Source of the DNA: a bacterium BMS3Bbin07
GTDB taxonomy: Bacteria > Nitrospirota > Thermodesulfovibrionia > Thermodesulfovibrionales > JdFR-85
Assembly: GCA_002898135.1 (NCBI GenBank)
Contig: BDTQ01000178.1
Coordinates: forward strand, 1-5,999
Direction of reading: 5' to 3'
DNA: 5,999 nt
Shown piece after piece: positions 5,012 to 5,999 of this stretch; the first letter of the stretch is position 1; each line of letters starts with the position of its first letter. Below the pieces are notes generated by a model. It saw only the letters and a program-made list of their open reading frames with translations, searched no databases and was not told where the DNA came from. A program made the translations under genes and the position numbers.

Positions 5012-5999
5012 ATGGAAAGATACAGGGTAAACGTGATGTTGTGCGGAGGAACGGGATGTATAGCAACCGGAAGCCTGAAGGTCAGGGATGCCCTGCTTGA
5101 GGAACTCAAGAAGAGGAAGATGGAAGATGAAATATCAATAACCCTCACGGGCTGTAACGGCTTCTGTGCACAGGGGCCAATCCTTATAGTACACCCCGGC
5201 GAGATTTTTTATGAAAAGCTCAAGCCCGAAGATATCCCCTATCTGGTTGAAGAACATTTCCTTAAAGGCAGGCCTGTAGAAAAGTTCATGTATCATGAGC
5301 CCCTTAAGAAAACAACCGTACCTTCCATGAATGAGATACCCTTCTTCAAGTATCAGGTACTGAGGGCCTTGAGAAACAAGGGCCTGATTGATCCCGAAAA
5401 CATTGAAGACTATATTGCAAGGGATGGATATATGGCGGCTGCAAAGGTACTGACAGAGATGACGCCGGAGCAGATAATAAAAGAGCTGAAGGATTCAGGC
5501 CTCAGGGGGCGCGGAGGGGCAGGTTTTCCAACGGGACTCAAATGGGAACTATGTTCCATGGCCAGGGGAGATCAGAAATACATACTATGTAATGGTGATG
5601 AAGGTGACCCCGGAGCATTTATGGACCGTAGTATTATGGAGGCCGACCCGCATGTTGTGCTTGAGGGGATGATAGTAGCGGCAAAGGCTATCGGGGCATC
5701 AAAGGGTTATATTTACGTAAGGGCGGAGTATCCCCTTGCCGTCAAGAGGCTGCAGATCGCCATAGACCAGGCAAATGAGTTGGGGCTTTTGGGTAACAAT
5801 ATTTTAAACTCCGACTTCAGCCTTGACATAGAGATATACGAGGGTGCGGGGGCCTTTGTATGTAGTGAGGAGACAGCCCTGATGCGCTCCCTTGAAGGCA
5901 AGAGGGGTATGCCCATACCCAGACCTCCCTTTCCTGTAAACCAGGGTCTGTGGGGTAAGCCAACTGTGCTTAACAATGTTGAGACCTATGCAAATATCC
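5012..5999 (+). CDS. hndC: NuoF/HndC/HydB-type NAD(P)H-binding flavoprotein subunit, cut at right edge
   Basis: 329 codons are visible and the frame runs off the window. Residues 1-92 form a thioredoxin-like [2Fe-2S] domain with C11-x4-C16 and C48-x3-C52. This domain is absent from ordinary respiratory NuoF and typical of HndC/HydB of multimeric hydrogenases and related soluble dehydrogenases. The 51-kDa core follows, with the FMN site GLRGRGGAGFPTGLKW (163-178), CNGDEGDPGAFMDR (193-206) and the NAD(P)H-binding stretch EIYEGAGAFVCSEETALMRSLEG (274-296) ending in LNNVET. The [4Fe-4S] cysteine motif and any C-terminal ferredoxin domain lie beyond the edge. The protein should oxidise or reduce NAD(P)H at FMN and exchange electrons with the NuoE-like and HndB-like subunits; electron bifurcation is possible, as in HydABC, but cannot be read from this part. 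GGAGGT (4999-5004) lies seven bases before the ATG. An in-frame ATG at 4991 runs into a TAG, so 5012 is the start. Confidence 0.95.
   Translation, partial: MERYRVNVMLCGGTGCIATGSLKVRDALLEELKKRKMEDEISITLTGCNGFCAQGPILIVHPGEIFYEKLKPEDIPYLVEEHFLKGRPVEKFMYHEPLKKTTVPSMNEIPFFKYQVLRALRNKGLIDPENIEDYIARDGYMAAAKVLTEMTPEQIIKELKDSGLRGRGGAGFPTGLKWELCSMARGDQKYILCNGDEGDPGAFMDRSIMEADPHVVLEGMIVAAKAIGASKGYIYVRAEYPLAVKRLQIAIDQANELGLLGNNILNSDFSLDIEIYEGAGAFVCSEETALMRSLEGKRGMPIPRPPFPVNQGLWGKPTVLNNVETYANI

Noticed and set aside
2618..5976. Minus-strand open frames beneath the receiver, HndB-like and NuoF-like genes
   Set aside because: They are antisense shadows of well-supported genes, with low-complexity or serine/proline-rich translations.
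1..5999. CRISPR array, tRNA/rRNA, insertion sequence or transposon ends
   Set aside because: No regularly spaced repeats, tRNA-like cloverleaf, transposase frame or terminal inverted repeats were seen on reading both strands.

Overview
The window holds six genes in two divergent groups. The bacterium has moderate GC content and strong purine-rich Shine-Dalgarno sites. The gene content (EF-G-like GTPase, RseC-family protein, an HndABC-type NAD(P)H/flavin module) suggests an anaerobic or redox-versatile Gram-negative-type lineage, for example Nitrospirota or a former deltaproteobacterial group. That placement is inference from gene content only; there is no rRNA or other taxonomic marker here.

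Minus strand, left third: an RseC-family membrane protein (2441 to 2019) followed after 37 bp by a long reading frame (1981 to the left edge) encoding an EF-G-like translational GTPase. That frame is cut by the window edge about 30-40 residues before its expected C-terminus. The two probably form one transcription unit reading leftwards.

Middle: a roughly 300-bp divergent intergenic region (2442-2750) carries candidate promoters and a perfect 17-bp palindrome just upstream of the first rightward gene.

Plus strand, right half: four co-directional genes. (1) A response-regulator receiver domain fused to a GcvH/lipoyl-like domain (GTG start at 2751). (2) A receiver domain fused to a complete NuoE/HndA-type [2Fe-2S] subunit (3629-4492). 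(3) An HndB-like [2Fe-2S] thioredoxin-fold protein (4568-4954). (4) A NuoF/HndC/HydB flavoprotein with an N-terminal [2Fe-2S] domain, cut at the right edge (5012-5999). The order NuoE-like, HndB-like, NuoF-like matches hndA-hndB-hndC of NADP-reducing / electron-bifurcating [FeFe]-hydrogenases. The catalytic partner should lie downstream, outside the window.

The standout feature is the pair of receiver domains with no DNA-binding output. One is joined to an electron-transfer subunit and the other to a GcvH-like domain. Both keep the full phosphorylation site (acidic pocket, Asp, Thr, Lys). The simplest reading is that phosphorylation signalling acts directly on the NAD(P)H-linked redox complex, rather than on its transcription. 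Hairpins at 3517-3554 and 4504-4535 divide the rightward cluster and may tune the relative output of its parts.
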